A DNA stretch of 64,000 bases from Strigamia acuminata. Lineage: Eukaryota > Arthropoda > Chilopoda > Geophilomorpha > Linotaeniidae. The first letter of the stretch is position 1, and each line of letters begins with the position of its first letter. The stretch covers positions 3,782,001 through 3,846,000 of the forward strand of contig OX442315.1 in NCBI GenBank assembly GCA_949358305.1, written 5' to 3'. This document shows, one piece after another, positions 1-10,258 of the stretch. The translations under genes were made by a program, and so were the position numbers. The notes under the pieces were generated by a model, which ran no database searches, was not told the DNA's origin, and was given only the letters and a program-made list of their open reading frames with translations.

Positions 1-36
1 CAACGCTAAAATACGCCTCTAAATATACTAAAATCC

Positions 37-231
37 TCGTGGAGCACGCTCGACACGAATACGTCTTGCACACAGCGGTTCGATTATTACGGAGCAAGCT
101 CGACGTAACAATCGGTCTTTACACAAATCGCTTTGTGGAGTTAAACTCGACACAAAGCCTTCAAACTAACAGAGTAAACTCGATGTTAGTTTCACACAGA
201 AATGGCTTAAATTACGCGTAGTAATTCAAGC
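37..231. repeat. Chain of five hairpins, four with a constant core and covarying stems
   Basis: Four successive hairpins lie at 37-58, 87-108, 130-158 and 163-192. Each has an outer stem, an inner 4-bp stem (GAGC/GCTC twice, GAGT/ACTC twice), a 2-3 nt loop and an unpaired GA 3' of the inner stem. Outer stems differ completely but stay complementary: TCGTG/CACGA, TTACG/CGTAA, GCTTTGTG/CACAAAGC and AAACTAACA/TGTTAGTTT. A fifth hairpin (205-231) has an 11-bp stem with one mismatch and lacks the GA core. This is seen directly; the function is unknown. Confidence 0.7.
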
Positions 232-1000
232 TAGAAAGGCGCTATTCCGTACAGTTGGCACGGACCAGCAATGAATCTCGATTCTTCCAATATCACAGAT
301 CACACTTAGCGAGTTTGGGCATAAGTTTGACACGGTTGTGAAAGGTTTGGAAGCAGGATCAAGAGTGCGGGAAGAGTGGGCCAAAACCGTTTGGCTCACT
401 TCTAAATCTGCTCAGAAAAGCTGCGCAGATGACGAGTTGCACAAAGATCACACACGGCCGCCTTCGGGTCGTGTGCAACAATTGAGCCGGGCACGCGCGA
501 GGGGAAGGGATGCTCCGCCCAGGCACACGCCTAGCAGCATCATCAAAGCAATGCACGCTGCAGCGCGATTGGTTGACGCTGTTGCTGGGCCAAAACTTGC
601 TGCAAAACACAATATTATTTGGGTAATATTGTGTCTTGTTTTATATTTTATTAATGTATGTTTTATTTCAATTTACATTGAAACAAAACATATAAGCTCG
701 TTGAATATGTTTATAAGACAATTTGGAAATATGGTGCGCACTCAAATAGGAATATTTGAGGTCACCACAACCCATATGTGATGGGTTTGGAAAACTGAGC
801 AAATGAGTTGACATTATGTTTAGAATCATTTTCCTGCTGAAATATCCATGTCAAAGGCAGTTTATTATCTCAAAATGGAAGCATAACAATCCTCCAACAC
901 TTTTTTATAAGTATATTGGTCCTTGAAACTCTTAATTTAATGTTGTGGACCGATACACATACAGTAAACCATCCCCAAGCCATTTTACTATTGGGATGGC
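232..1000. other. No gene recognised
   Basis: There are open frames on both strands around 338-781, but no recognisable domain, signal peptide or convincing splice structure. A short hairpin (AACACAATATTA paired with TAATATTGTGT) lies near 606-634. Confidence 0.4.
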
Positions 1001-1009
1001 TTGGAGATG

Positions 1010-1190
1010 GAAATATAAATTTTCAAATCTAGTTTACATTAGCTTTCCGTACAATTACAATAACTTGCAACATCATCGTTCAGTCACGAAAAATTTATAG
1101 AAATTTATATTTCCAAACCTAGTTTACATTAGCTTTCCATACATTTAACAAAAACTTGCAACATTATCATTCAGTGTTGAAAATTTACAG
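1010..1190. repeat. Diverged ~90-bp tandem duplication
   Basis: Two adjacent segments share the phrases TAGTTTACATTAGCTTTCC and AACTTGCAACAT in the same order about 90 bp apart. No coding content is seen here or on to 1488. Confidence 0.6.
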
Positions 1191-1488
1191 GAATTCAACT
1201 TCCTAAAAAATATTTCTCATTTCCTTTCCATTATATTTCCAAACTGGAATTTATCCAATTTTACATTTAACTTTCCAATAGCTTTTTTTTTTGGAAATCC
1301 AAAATTTTTTGCAGTGGAGATTCTGAGAGTTGCATTGTTTGTGGCAGCCAGAAAGAGCTGTCAAACATTTGTTTCCGATGACGATTTGTAAAAAATTTGC
1401 CATTGAAAATCTAACTGTTTTCAATGGTAAATTAGACACATTTTCCATTATCATAGTCCAAATTCGTTTCCAATGGCAAATAATTCTG

Positions 1489-2034
1489 AATCGACTGTTT
1501 TGGTTAAAAATCGACTGTTTTGGCCAAAAATCGACTGTTTTGGCCAAAAATCGACTGTTTCGACCAAAAATCGACTGTTTCGGCCAAAAATCGACTGTTT
1601 CGGCCAAAAATCGACTGTTTCGACCAAAAATCGACTGTTTCGGCCAAAAATCGACTTTTTCGGCCAAAAATCGACTGTTTCGACCAAAAATCGACTGTTT
1701 CGGCCAAGAATCGACTGTTTCGTTCAAAATCGACTGTTTTGGCCAAAAATCGACTGTTTTAGCCAAAAATCGACTGTTTTGACCAAAATCGACTGTTTTG
1801 GTTAAAAATCGACTATTTTGGTTAAAAATCGACTGTTTCGGCCAAAAATCGACTGTTTCAGCCAAAAATCGACTGTTTCGGCCAAAAATCGACTGTTTCG
1901 GCCAAAAATCGACTGTTTCGGCCAAAAATCGACTGTTTCGGCCAAAAATCGACTGTTTCGGCCAAAAATCGACTGTTTCGGCCAAAAATCGACTGTTTCG
2001 GCCAAAAATCGACTGTTTTGGCCAAAAATCGACA
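1489..2034. repeat. 20-bp minisatellite (about 27 units)
   Basis: Near-perfect tandem copies of a 20-bp unit, CCAAAAATCGACTGTTTCGG, with TTTTGG variants and a few 1-bp shifts. All long open frames across it in several frames on both strands are by-products, because a 20-bp unit without stops keeps frames open. The array is embedded between unrelated AT-rich sequence. Confidence 0.95.
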
Positions 2035-2123
2035 ACAGTTTGTCCAATTCCAGCTCGAATTGTTTTCTAATGTGAAATGGAATGTGGCGAACACTGCGCT
2101 ACTGGCTTAAATTCCAGGGTGAT

Positions 2124-2300
2124 ATACAGGGTGGAAAAAAAGTCTGTCACTCAACTGAATATTTCTGAAAGTTCTGACAATGCATCTAATCCAATGATGG
2201 TAAAGTATTAAAGTTGAGTGGGAAAATTTTTTGGTGACCCAAAATTTGACCTTGGGATGTTCCATCAAGGTCATTTAAAAATTTTCTTGGAAACCCTGAG
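2124..2300. mobile_element. Solo left arm of a mariner-like foldback element
   Basis: Starts at TA-CAGGGTGGAAAAAAAGTC and matches the left arm of the complete element at 6394-7301, including the phrases TTTTTTGGTGACCCAAAA and CTTGGAAACC. The other arm is absent, so it is truncated. From 2301 to 2590 nothing further is recognised. Confidence 0.65.
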
Positions 2301-2589
2301 AGTGTGACGGTCTGGCCACCCACGATGACCCACGTCAATCCACACACTGCTCGCTGGCCCCTGGTCACCTCACTTGCGAGGTAGCTGACCCAGTGGAAAA
2401 GGAGGGAGCTGAGTGGTGTGGTGAGGACAGTCAGTCAGAGAGAGAGAAGGAGAGAGAGTTTGGACAGCACAGGGTGAGAACATGTGCACTTCATCACAAT
2501 CGATCAGTAAGCACAGGTGATTGCGCTCGGGTATGGGTACGTGTAGGGTAGGGTGTGGGGATGCCCCGGGTACGGGCGGGTTCGGGTAC

Positions 2590-2745
2590 AGAATTTATAA
2601 ATTATTATTATAAATTATTATAAAAGTTTTATAAATTATTATAAATTTTTATAAATTATTATAATTTTTTTTATAAATTATTATAATTTTTTTATAAATT
2701 ATTATAATTTTTTTATAAATTATTATAAAATTTTCAAAAATTATT
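2590..2745. repeat. AT-rich tandem repeat (TTATAAATTATTATAATTTTT)
   Basis: Irregular copies of a ~21-bp TTATAAATTATTATAA-type unit. The same repeat recurs at 3905-4045 and, as single units, just upstream of each secreted-peptide gene promoter. Confidence 0.8.
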
Positions 2746-3904
2746 TGTAATGAATCGCGTTTCCCGAGCGGTTTGGGACGCGTTTGAAAGACACCGCGAT
2801 ACAGAAAATCTTGGGAGCCTGGTCCTCGAGACCTGCCCAGCCGTGAGTGCGCGCCTTATGTCGGTAGCACACACTCCAGATCCCGATCTTTACACGAATA
2901 TTTATTTTGGCCGGGTATTCCGAGCTACTAAAATGGGGGGACAGAATTTGCTTAGCGGTCACCAGAGTCAAGACCCAACGCGCGTCCCGCAACGTATCGT
3001 GCAGATCACAAGATCACACGAAGTTAAACGAAACACGTAACGTCCCGACTCACAAGCGTCCGCCTCGCTGTCGAAGTGAAGCGTGAAATGCGTGCTAACG
3101 CGTGCGTAACTGGCCTGCACGGTCACTCAAATCCCTAACTAAACCTCGCACAAGTGCTTAATTAAGCTAAAGCCCGTAGTGGGCGGCGAAACTAAGCTAC
3201 GCGCCGAATGCATGAAATAAATAGACACAAAGACTTCAGTTTGAAAGCCAAACAAACTTATCCTGCCTAAATAGCGACGCGTCACGGCGCTTAAAACGAT
3301 ACGAAAAGAAGCGGAAAAACAACAGGTTCAAATGGATAAAACTGTGAGTTAACACTAATAAAGATGAGATGAAAACCTAGAGTCATGTCTCAGAACTACT
3401 AGGTGAAAACAAAGCAGCAAGTGAGCTTTGTGAAGTGAGCTAAGACTCTGCCATGAGCACTGGCTCCAAAGAGCACCTACGCGTTCGGGATACAGAGCTT
3501 AACTGAGGAGAAAAGGGAAAAATAGGGTGAAAGGTAAACTTGGACTCATCCAAGCTCAACCAATCACGGAAGAGTCAAGAGCCAATCAGTACAGTCGGTG
3601 CATACTAAGTGTATGACTAACGTCGACGCATACTGACCAGAATAGAAATGCAAATGAGTTCGCATCAAAACAATAAACAGAAATAGAAAAACTAGGAAGA
3701 GATAAGAGAGAAGTGAGAGAAAGAGAAGAGAGTTAGGAGAGAGTAAGGGATAAGAAAGGAAGAAATGAGGGAAAATGAGGAGAATTCGGCTAAACATAAG
3801 ACAAAATGGAAACAATACAAGGTAGGAACACAATTAGAGTTTATTAGAAACACAACACGGGGGAAACAATGCGTACTACTCGTACGCGTGAACACCGGAC
3901 CGTG
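2746..3904. other. Unassigned sequence bracketed by the AT-rich repeat
   Basis: Higher-GC stretch flanked on both sides by TTATAAATTATTATAA repeats. Small open frames (2750-3040 plus, 3564-3833 minus) have no recognisable features. It could be an insertion into the AT repeat, but no terminal repeats were found. Confidence 0.35.
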
Positions 3905-4045
3905 ACATATTTTTTTATAAATTATTATAAAATTTTTATAAATTATTATAATTTTTTTTATAAATTATTATAATTTTTTTTATAAATTATTCTAAATTTT
4001 TTATAAATTATGAAAAAAAAATTTATAAATTATTATAAAATTTCT
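3905..4045. repeat. AT-rich tandem repeat, second block
   Basis: Same TTATAAATTATTATAA units as at 2590-2745, leading directly into the relic promoter at 4050-4147. Confidence 0.75.
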
Positions 4046-4049
4046 ATAT

Positions 4050-4147
4050 AAAAAAAATTATTTCATATTGCTGTGACTAAAACTAATGAAAGCAAATATT
4101 TGCTGCACATAATTAAATTAAACCTTTAATCACACAAAATTGCAGAT
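4050..4147 (+). promoter_or_regulatory. Relic upstream region of a fourth secreted-peptide gene copy
   Basis: The block GTGACTAAAACTAATGAAAGC...AAATATTTGCTGCACATAAT...AAATTGCAG matches the conserved region about 180 bp upstream of the TATA boxes of the three peptide genes. It breaks off at TTGCAGATATATTATC, before any TATA box or exon, so only an upstream fragment of a duplicated gene remains. From 4156 to 4410 there is an ATT microsatellite (4201-4226) and no gene. Confidence 0.6.
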
Positions 4148-4414
4148 ATATTATCACCATTATTATTATCCTACTCAATTTAATTCTTGAGAAATAAAAT
4201 CATTATTATTATTATTATTATTATTTTTGCTTACACATAGCCCAAAAGTGCCATCTGAACAGGAGGGCCAAAGTAGTACTATTTTGACATTCTGGCACCA
4301 GGTGGGGGGGAGGGGAATTAGTAAAATCTTCGGTTCAACTAAAACAACACTGGAATGTTTCAAACTATTACAAATTGTCAACAGCCAAATGAATAAAAAT
4401 GTATACATTTTGAA

Positions 4415-5028
4415 TTTTCTGTTTGGGGACGTCCATAAATTACGTGTTATGGTATTACTCTGTCCCAAAATTATTTTTATTTTTTCTCTCTATAAAAAAC
4501 GGGATTTTCTTTCTGAAATTTCATGTATTTTTATTAAATATTATGACAAACAATAAAAAAAATTAAAGATTTAAAAAAATAACAAAAATTCAAAAAAGAT
4601 TTTTTACAAATTCCTTTGTTTACCCTCTACTTCTGAATTCAATCTCACTTATTTTTATCACACTCTTCCCCTTTTTTCTTAAAAAATGCATTTTCTTCTC
4701 CTCAAAATTGCAACTCTTTCATTCATTCATTCATTATGGATATAAAAATAAAACTTTCCACACATTTGTGCAAAAATACAGCATTTAACGCGTTTCCACA
4801 GGATTTTTATAATTTTTATATAAATTATTATAAAATTTTATATATAAAAAACTTAGAAATTACTCATCGCAAGCGACTGAAACTAATAAAAGCAAATATT
4901 TGCCACACATAATCAAATTAAAACCTTAACCCAAGCAAATTGCAGATAATTGCTTCTCTTTGTTCCCTAATGAAATCAATGACGATCTTCTATTTGCAAT
5001 AACATTAAATTGCAACAAACATTGGCAC
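4415..5028. repeat. Upstream part of peptide-gene duplicon, copy 1
   Basis: Homologous to 9505-10163 (copy 2) and 16915-17532 (copy 3). All begin near GTCGTCCATAAATTACGTG (GACGTCC here) and run through the shared AT-rich unit and the AGCAAATATTTGC promoter-proximal block. No coding sequence is seen in it. Confidence 0.75.
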
Positions 5029-5035
5029 TATATAA
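5029..5035 (+). promoter_or_regulatory. TATA box of peptide gene 1
   Basis: TATATAA in the phrase GGCACTATATAATCCCAAC, identical in all three paralogues and about 105-110 bp upstream of the ATG. A start near 5055-5065 (TCACACTTCTCC) would give a short 5' UTR carrying CACCAGCAAAACTT repeats. Confidence 0.7.
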
Positions 5036-5138
5036 TCCCAACAGTTTTTCACACTTCTCCACTTGAAGACTCACCAGTGACACTTCACCAGCAAAACTTC
5101 ACCAGCAAAACTTCACCAGCAAAACTTCAACAGTAACT

Positions 5139-5838
5139 ATGGTAAATTTTAACTCTTGAAAAAAATTATAGTGTTTGACTTATTTTACATATTTCTCTTT
5201 TTAAACTCAGAAATACAACAAGATGACTGTAGCAATCCTTTTGGCTTGTGTTATACTTCTAACATGCGACTTTGCTGCTGCTGGCGAGGAGAACGACAAA
5301 AATCCGAGCGGTGGGAACGATCCCCATAAAAAGGAGTAAGTTATCCATAGTTGTGAAATGGTTGTCAATAATTTATTTTCTTGCTTAAATTTAATTGAAT
5401 TCAATGTGTAGAATAAGGGTCGGACGTATATTTTTGAGTATTTTTGCGAACGACACAAATTCTGATGTCGGTACCCTGAATCCTAATCAATTTTGACTTA
5501 CAAGTCACAACTCCCTAGCTGCATTCAAAAACTCTAAAACGTATGCAAAACTCGTTTTGTGTTTGTGCGTGACGTCATTCCCATTGAATAAACAAAGCAA
5601 ACATTCCTTCATCACACATATTAGTTGTGCATTGCGGCACAGTTGAGATTTATCAGAATATATGTCTTTCGTAAAAGTCCGCTTTGCACTTAGATTGTAA
5701 ACTTATTCTTCTGTTCATTGCAGTGGTGACGGTAACTCCCCAAAGCAGAGCCCGACTCAAGCAGAGAAGAGATTTCTTGAAGGGATTTTTTGTTTAGTCC
5801 CGATTCTTAATACTATTTTGTGTCCACACACCGGATAA
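5139..5838 (+). CDS. Secreted two-cysteine peptide precursor, copy 1 (three exons)
   Basis: Exons 5139-5141 (ATG only), 5211-5335 and 5724-5838, joined at ATG|gtaaat, ctcag|, |gtaagt and ttgcag|, give an 80-residue precursor. Residues 1-25 are a clear signal peptide (KMTVAILLACVILL core, then FAAA). Residues 26-57 are hydrophilic. Lys58-Arg59 is a dibasic cleavage site. The predicted mature part is residues 60-80: FLEGIFC start, LVPILNTIL between Cys66 and Cys76, CPHTG end. The last Gly would allow C-terminal amidation, and the two Cys could form one disulfide loop. I do not recognise the family; the layout resembles antimicrobial, venom or regulatory peptide precursors. The start is fixed by the splice site and by identity in all three copies. 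The first exon contributes only the initiator codon. AATAAA follows at 5900. Confidence 0.82.
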
Positions 5839-5899
5839 TATGCTAATTAATTCAAGGTTGCCAGAGCATTTTCCTGGTAACCCAATATTGTAATAACTC

Positions 5900-5905
5900 A
5901 ATAAA
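5900..5905 (+). terminator. PolyA signal of peptide gene 1
   Basis: AATAAA, 62 bp after the stop codon, in a 3' region conserved among the three paralogues. Further 3' homology with copy 2 continues to about 6053. Confidence 0.75.
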
Positions 5906-6148
5906 TTAGCCAACTTGAAAAATGAACAAAATGTGTATTTCTTTATTCGAATGATGAGCCCCAGAAATAGCGAGAACGCATACCCTGAACGTGAATCAAG
6001 GATGTTTGGTTTATAACCACAAACAGAAAAATACCAACAAGATTCTACACCGTTGTGACGGTTACGACGTCAGAATAATAGCTAAGTTTACCAATAGATG
6101 GCGCGATTTACCACTTTTAGTGGTGAATTCGAATTTGGAGTGCAATTA

Positions 6149-6378
6149 TACTCTGGCCATGTGTAAGTTGAGCCTAAATCCGAGCCTCATAACTCACTCT
6201 GTGCTGCCACCAGGAAAAATAGTTCAGAGTTTATTGCTTGCTTCTTCCAGAAATCTTAGAACGTTCGCTTACTATTTCAGTAGATCGGTTGCAATCCTGG
6301 TGTTCGGATCTATTTTCTTGTATCACTACACCAGAGAAAAGACTCGGATTTAGGCTCAACTTGCACATGGCCAGAGTA
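6149..6378. mobile_element. MITE with TACTCTGGCC termini (230 bp)
   Basis: Termini TACTCTGGCC and GGCCAGAGTA form ~40-bp inverted repeats (left TACTCTGGCCATGTGTAAGT), flanked on both sides by TA. It belongs to the same TACTCT-ended group as 7342-7670, 13228-13647 and 61766-62332. No transposase frame is seen. Confidence 0.7.
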
Positions 6379-6393
6379 TAGGTTATAATTATA

Positions 6394-7301
6394 CAGGGTG
6401 AACAGAAAGTCTGTCACTTCACAAAATATTTCCGAAAGTGCTGATAATGCATTTAATCCAATGACGGTAACGTATTAAAGTTGGGTGGGGCAATTTTTTG
6501 GTGACCCAAAATTTGACCTCGCGATGTTCCTTTAAGGTCATTGGAAAATTATCTTGGAAACCGTTAGAGATAGACAGAAATTTCCAATTGTAAACTTGTA
6601 GAGCAACATTTATTAGGTCTAAAAATGACTACTCCTTAAATCTTTTGTACTAAATTTTTTAAGAAAATTGCAATTTCCTAAGGTAGACACAAGTCAAAGG
6701 CGAGGGGATGAGCGTTGCAAGTGTGTTGCTTTTTCTTTTGCACAAAGAGAGGAATTTTTGGGAAAGTGCGTATCAACAGTAAGGGCAAAAAGCGTTGTAA
6801 GTGTTGCTTTAAGTGTTATAGTTGTATTATTAACTCTGCTAAGCGACGCACGAATGTTGTTACTCATGGCGGTGTATGAAAGCAAGGAGAATTAAAGTTT
6901 TTGTTCCTGTTAAATGATCAAACCAAGCTGTATTCTTTCTCACAATTTTAAATCTAATCAGCACGTTTTTGGCACTTTTTCAATTTTGGTCATTTTTCCA
7001 TAGGCTTTTGACTTGTGTCTACTTTAGGAATTTGCAATTTTCTTAAAAAATTTTAGTACAAAAGATTTGAGGAGTAGTCATTTTTAAACTAAATAAATGT
7101 TGCTCTACAAGTTTACAATTGGAAATTTCTGCCTATCTCTAACGGTTTCCAAGATAATTTTCCACGATGTTGAAGGAACATCCCGAGGTCAAATTTTGGG
7201 TCTCCAAAAAATTGCCCACCCAACATTAATACTTTACCATCATTAGATTAGATGCATTGTCAGAAAAATTTAGTAGAGTGACAGACTTTTCTTCCACCTC
7301 G
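6394..7301. mobile_element. Mariner-like foldback element, complete (908 bp)
   Basis: Flanked by TA (6392-6393 and 7302-7303). The ends CAGGGTGAACAGAAAGTC and the complement of CTTTTCTTCCACCTCG lead ~300-bp inverted arms around a ~330-bp centre (about 6690-7020). CAGGGTG-type termini with a TA target duplication are typical of Tc1/mariner relatives. The small open frames in the centre show no transposase motif, so it is non-autonomous. Confidence 0.75.
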
Positions 7302-7341
7302 TATCTAAAGTGCCTATTTTTCAAGTTACGAGGTGTAATTA

Positions 7342-7670
7342 TACTCTGCTTCAACTCAAAAGGGGCTTCTTCTCCCATTGGCCGAGCCATTTCACTAGTG
7401 TAGTGATCCAAAAATATAGACCCAAACACCAGAATTGCATTACAATGTACAATCATTGTAATCGATTGCCTAGATAACAGCCAAAATTTCAAAATTGTGT
7501 GCTTTCCAGTTAAAGCAACCAATAAACAGAACAAACATGAGTTTTACATTTATATGTGCTAAAAACTTTATTTCCTAAATGGAAATAACATTCTATAGTA
7601 AAATTATTATGGAGTTAGGAGTAATGAGGCTCGGGCAATGGGAATAGGAGCCCCTTTTGATTGGAACTAC
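7342..7670. mobile_element. TACTCT-type MITE with decayed right end
   Basis: The left arm TACTCTGCTTCAACTC, AAAAGGGGC, CCATTGGCCGAG is matched inverted at about 7620-7665 (GGCTCGGGCAATGGGA, GGAGCCCCTTTTG). The right terminus no longer ends in AGAGTA. Paralogue of 13228-13647. Confidence 0.6.
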
Positions 7671-8112
7671 CTGAGCAATCATTAATGGGTATCTGTCAAT
7701 GTTTGTTTGAAAGTTTATTTAATATTTTATTTATTGAATATAATTCTCCTAAAAACAGTGTCAAAATCAATAGTAATGTTAACACTGAAAAATTTACAAT
7801 GCTATTCGTATATGTTGTATACGATAACCGTATGCAAAAGGCGGTGCTGCCACCCAGCGGGAGGATCCATGGATGTTTCAAGGCCACGGCCCGTTTTCCT
7901 ATCCTTCTCTTCTATATCCTCGGTTTAAATATGGTAGTGGAGCGCACTCTTGCGGCAACAATAATAATTGTTAAATTTGCAAAATCGTCACACCACTTAT
8001 AAAGATTGCATTTTATTCTCATGTTTGAAAACTTTTTCCCAAATTTTCTCATGTTTGGATATTTTTTTGTATATTAACCCTAAAAAAAATAATAATAATA
8101 ATACCTTACTCA
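7671..8112. other. Duplicon sequence, no gene recognised
   Basis: From about 7930 the sequence (GGCAACAATAATAATTGTTAA, ATCGTCACACCACTTAT) is paralogous to 13690-13870. Short open frames at 7661-8002 have no recognisable features. Confidence 0.5.
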
Positions 8113-9069
8113 CAAGGAGACCGCAAGAGTGTGTAATCCACAATTGTTAAAATTGTTTGTAAATAAAGCATTCACATCACCTAAACAATCTATTTTTCTC
8201 ATATTAAAATGCACCCCTCTCTCACATTGTTACAAACAGTAACAACACACAGGATTCCTTACTGTGTGTTGAAACACCATTTTTTGATATTTTGAGTAAA
8301 AAGGTCAAGTGTAGCACTACATTTGGTGATTAGCCTGTTCAAACCTTACTCTGGAACCCAGGTAATTTGATATCACATGACATATGACATCACAACTTTG
8401 TTCACCAACATGACTGCCTGCATGAAGCAACAATAGTGTGTTGTGGTGGCTCAGTGGTTAAGGTAATGAATCAGGAATCTTTCCACACAGGTTCAAATCC
8501 TGTTGTCGGTGAAAATTTTTACTTATATATTTTCTTTATTTTTAGCAGTAAAGTTAATGTTTGTTATTTTATATTTTTTTTAAAAATTTTAATTTTAATT
8601 AAAAAAAATATAAAATAACAAACATTAACTTTACTGCTAAAAATAAAGAAAAAATATAAGTAAAAATTTTCACCGACAACAGGATTTGAACCTGTGTGAA
8701 AAGATTCCTGATTCATTACCTTAACCACTGAGCCACCACAACACACTATTGTTGCTTCATGCAGGCAGTCATGTTGGTGAACAAAGTTGTGATGTCATAT
8801 GTCATGTGATATCAAATTACCTGGGTTCCAGAGTAAGGTTTGAACAGGCTAATCACCAAATGTAGTGCTACACTTGACCTTTTTACTCAAAATATCAAAA
8901 AATGGTGTTTCAACACACAGTAAGGAATCCTGTGTGTTGTTACTGTTTGTAACAATGTGAGAGAGAGGTGCATTTTAATATGAGAAAAATAGATTGTTTA
9001 GGTGATGTGAATGCTTTATTTACAAACAATTTTAACAATTGTGGATTACACACTCTTGCGGTCTCCTTG
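8113..9069. mobile_element. 957-bp near-perfect palindrome with tRNA-like promoter boxes in each arm
   Basis: CAAGGAGACCGCAAGAGTGTG at 8113 is matched inverted by the end at 9069. The arms meet in an AT-rich centre near 8591. Each arm carries a tRNA-type A box TGGCTCAGTGG (8447-8457; inverse 8725-8735) and B box GGTTCAAATCC (8490-8500; inverse 8682-8692). The flanking trinucleotide TCA could be the target duplication. It fits two head-to-head tRNA-derived SINE-like copies or a foldback element; no protein is encoded. Confidence 0.8.
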
Positions 9070-10163
9070 TCAGATACGCAGCCAACCCGGGTCATTTTTG
9101 ATCCCAAGCCGAAAAATATTTTCCAAAAATGAGTGAAAATAATATTATTCTCTGAGTTTTTCACGTTTATGAAGAAATTTAAGCAGTTCGATATTTGTCG
9201 AAAGAGAGTGGAAAAAATAATTGACATTGCATTCAAAAGTAAACAACGGAATTTTGTGAAAATTTTTTTGGGGATTTTTTAAATCTATTTTTTTGTTATT
9301 GTTTGTTATGATGTTAAATGAAAATACACGAAATTTCAGAAAGAAAATCCTGATAGTTTTCGAGAAAGAAAATAAAATCACTTTTGGAGGCCAAATTTGA
9401 CCCTACCGGTGGGTTGGGGCGGGGATGGTCAAGCTTATGTTTAACAAATAACTTGACTTATTCAATTGAATTTTTAACCACAAATAAAATTTATTCATTT
9501 AGAATTTTCTGTATGGGGTCGTCCATAAATTACGTGTAAAGAATTACTCCCTGCCCCAAACGGGGTCAATCTTGACCTCCCAAAAGTATTTTAATTTTTT
9601 TTCTCTTTTTAAAAATCCATGTATTTTGATTAAATGTCATAAGAAACAATAAAAAAATAAATCCATATATTTTGATGTCATAAGAAACAATAAAAAAAAT
9701 AATAGTTTCAAAAATTCAAAAACTCATTAAAAACTCGTTATTGTTTATACGGGCTACTTTTGAATTTAATCTCGATAATTTTTGTCACGCTCTTTCTTTT
9801 TTTTCTTTAAAAATGCAATATTTTTGTTTTCAAAATGGAAAAACTCATTCATTCATTTATTCATTAATTCAGTTTGGAGATAAAAATAAAACTTTACATA
9901 AATTTATGCAAAAATAACAGTATTTAATGCGTTTTTACAAGATTTATATAATTTTTTATAAATTATTATAAAATTTTTATATATCATTTTTTATATATCA
10001 TCGCTAGTGACTGAAACTAATTAAAGCAAATATTTGCTGCGTAATAACAAAATTAAAGCCTTAACCACACCAAATTGCAGCTAATTGCTTCTCATTGTTC
10101 TCTAATGAAATCAATGACGATCTTCTGTTTGCAATACCATTAAATTGCAACAAACATTGGCAC
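9070..10163. repeat. Duplicon copy 2, region upstream of peptide gene 2
   Basis: CAACCCGGGTCATTTTTGATC (9084) recurs at 13865. The GTCGTCCATAAATTACGTG block at 9520 and everything down to the TATA box recur in copies 1 and 3. No gene is recognised in it. Confidence 0.7.
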
Positions 10164-10170
10164 TATATAA
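10164..10170 (+). promoter_or_regulatory. TATA box of peptide gene 2
   Basis: TATATAA in the same context as copies 1 and 3, 89 bp upstream of the ATG. Confidence 0.7.
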
Positions 10171-10258
10171 TCCCAACAGTTTTTACACTTCTCCACCTGA
10201 AGACTCACCAGTGACACTTCACCAGCAAAACTTCAACAGTAACGCTTCAACAGTAACT

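Noticed and set aside
1489-2034. CRISPR-like regular repeats
   Set aside because: There are no unique spacers between units, and the context is a eukaryotic genome.
1251-2094. Open frames reading VDFWPKQSIFGRNSRFLAE repeats
   Set aside because: By-products of a 20-bp minisatellite, open in multiple frames and both strands.
2750-3904. Protein-coding gene in the GC-richer interval
   Set aside because: Short frames lack splice support, signal or domain features.
8447-8500. Functional tRNA gene
   Set aside because: A and B boxes are present, but the acceptor stem does not pair, so it is a tRNA-derived relic, not a tRNA.
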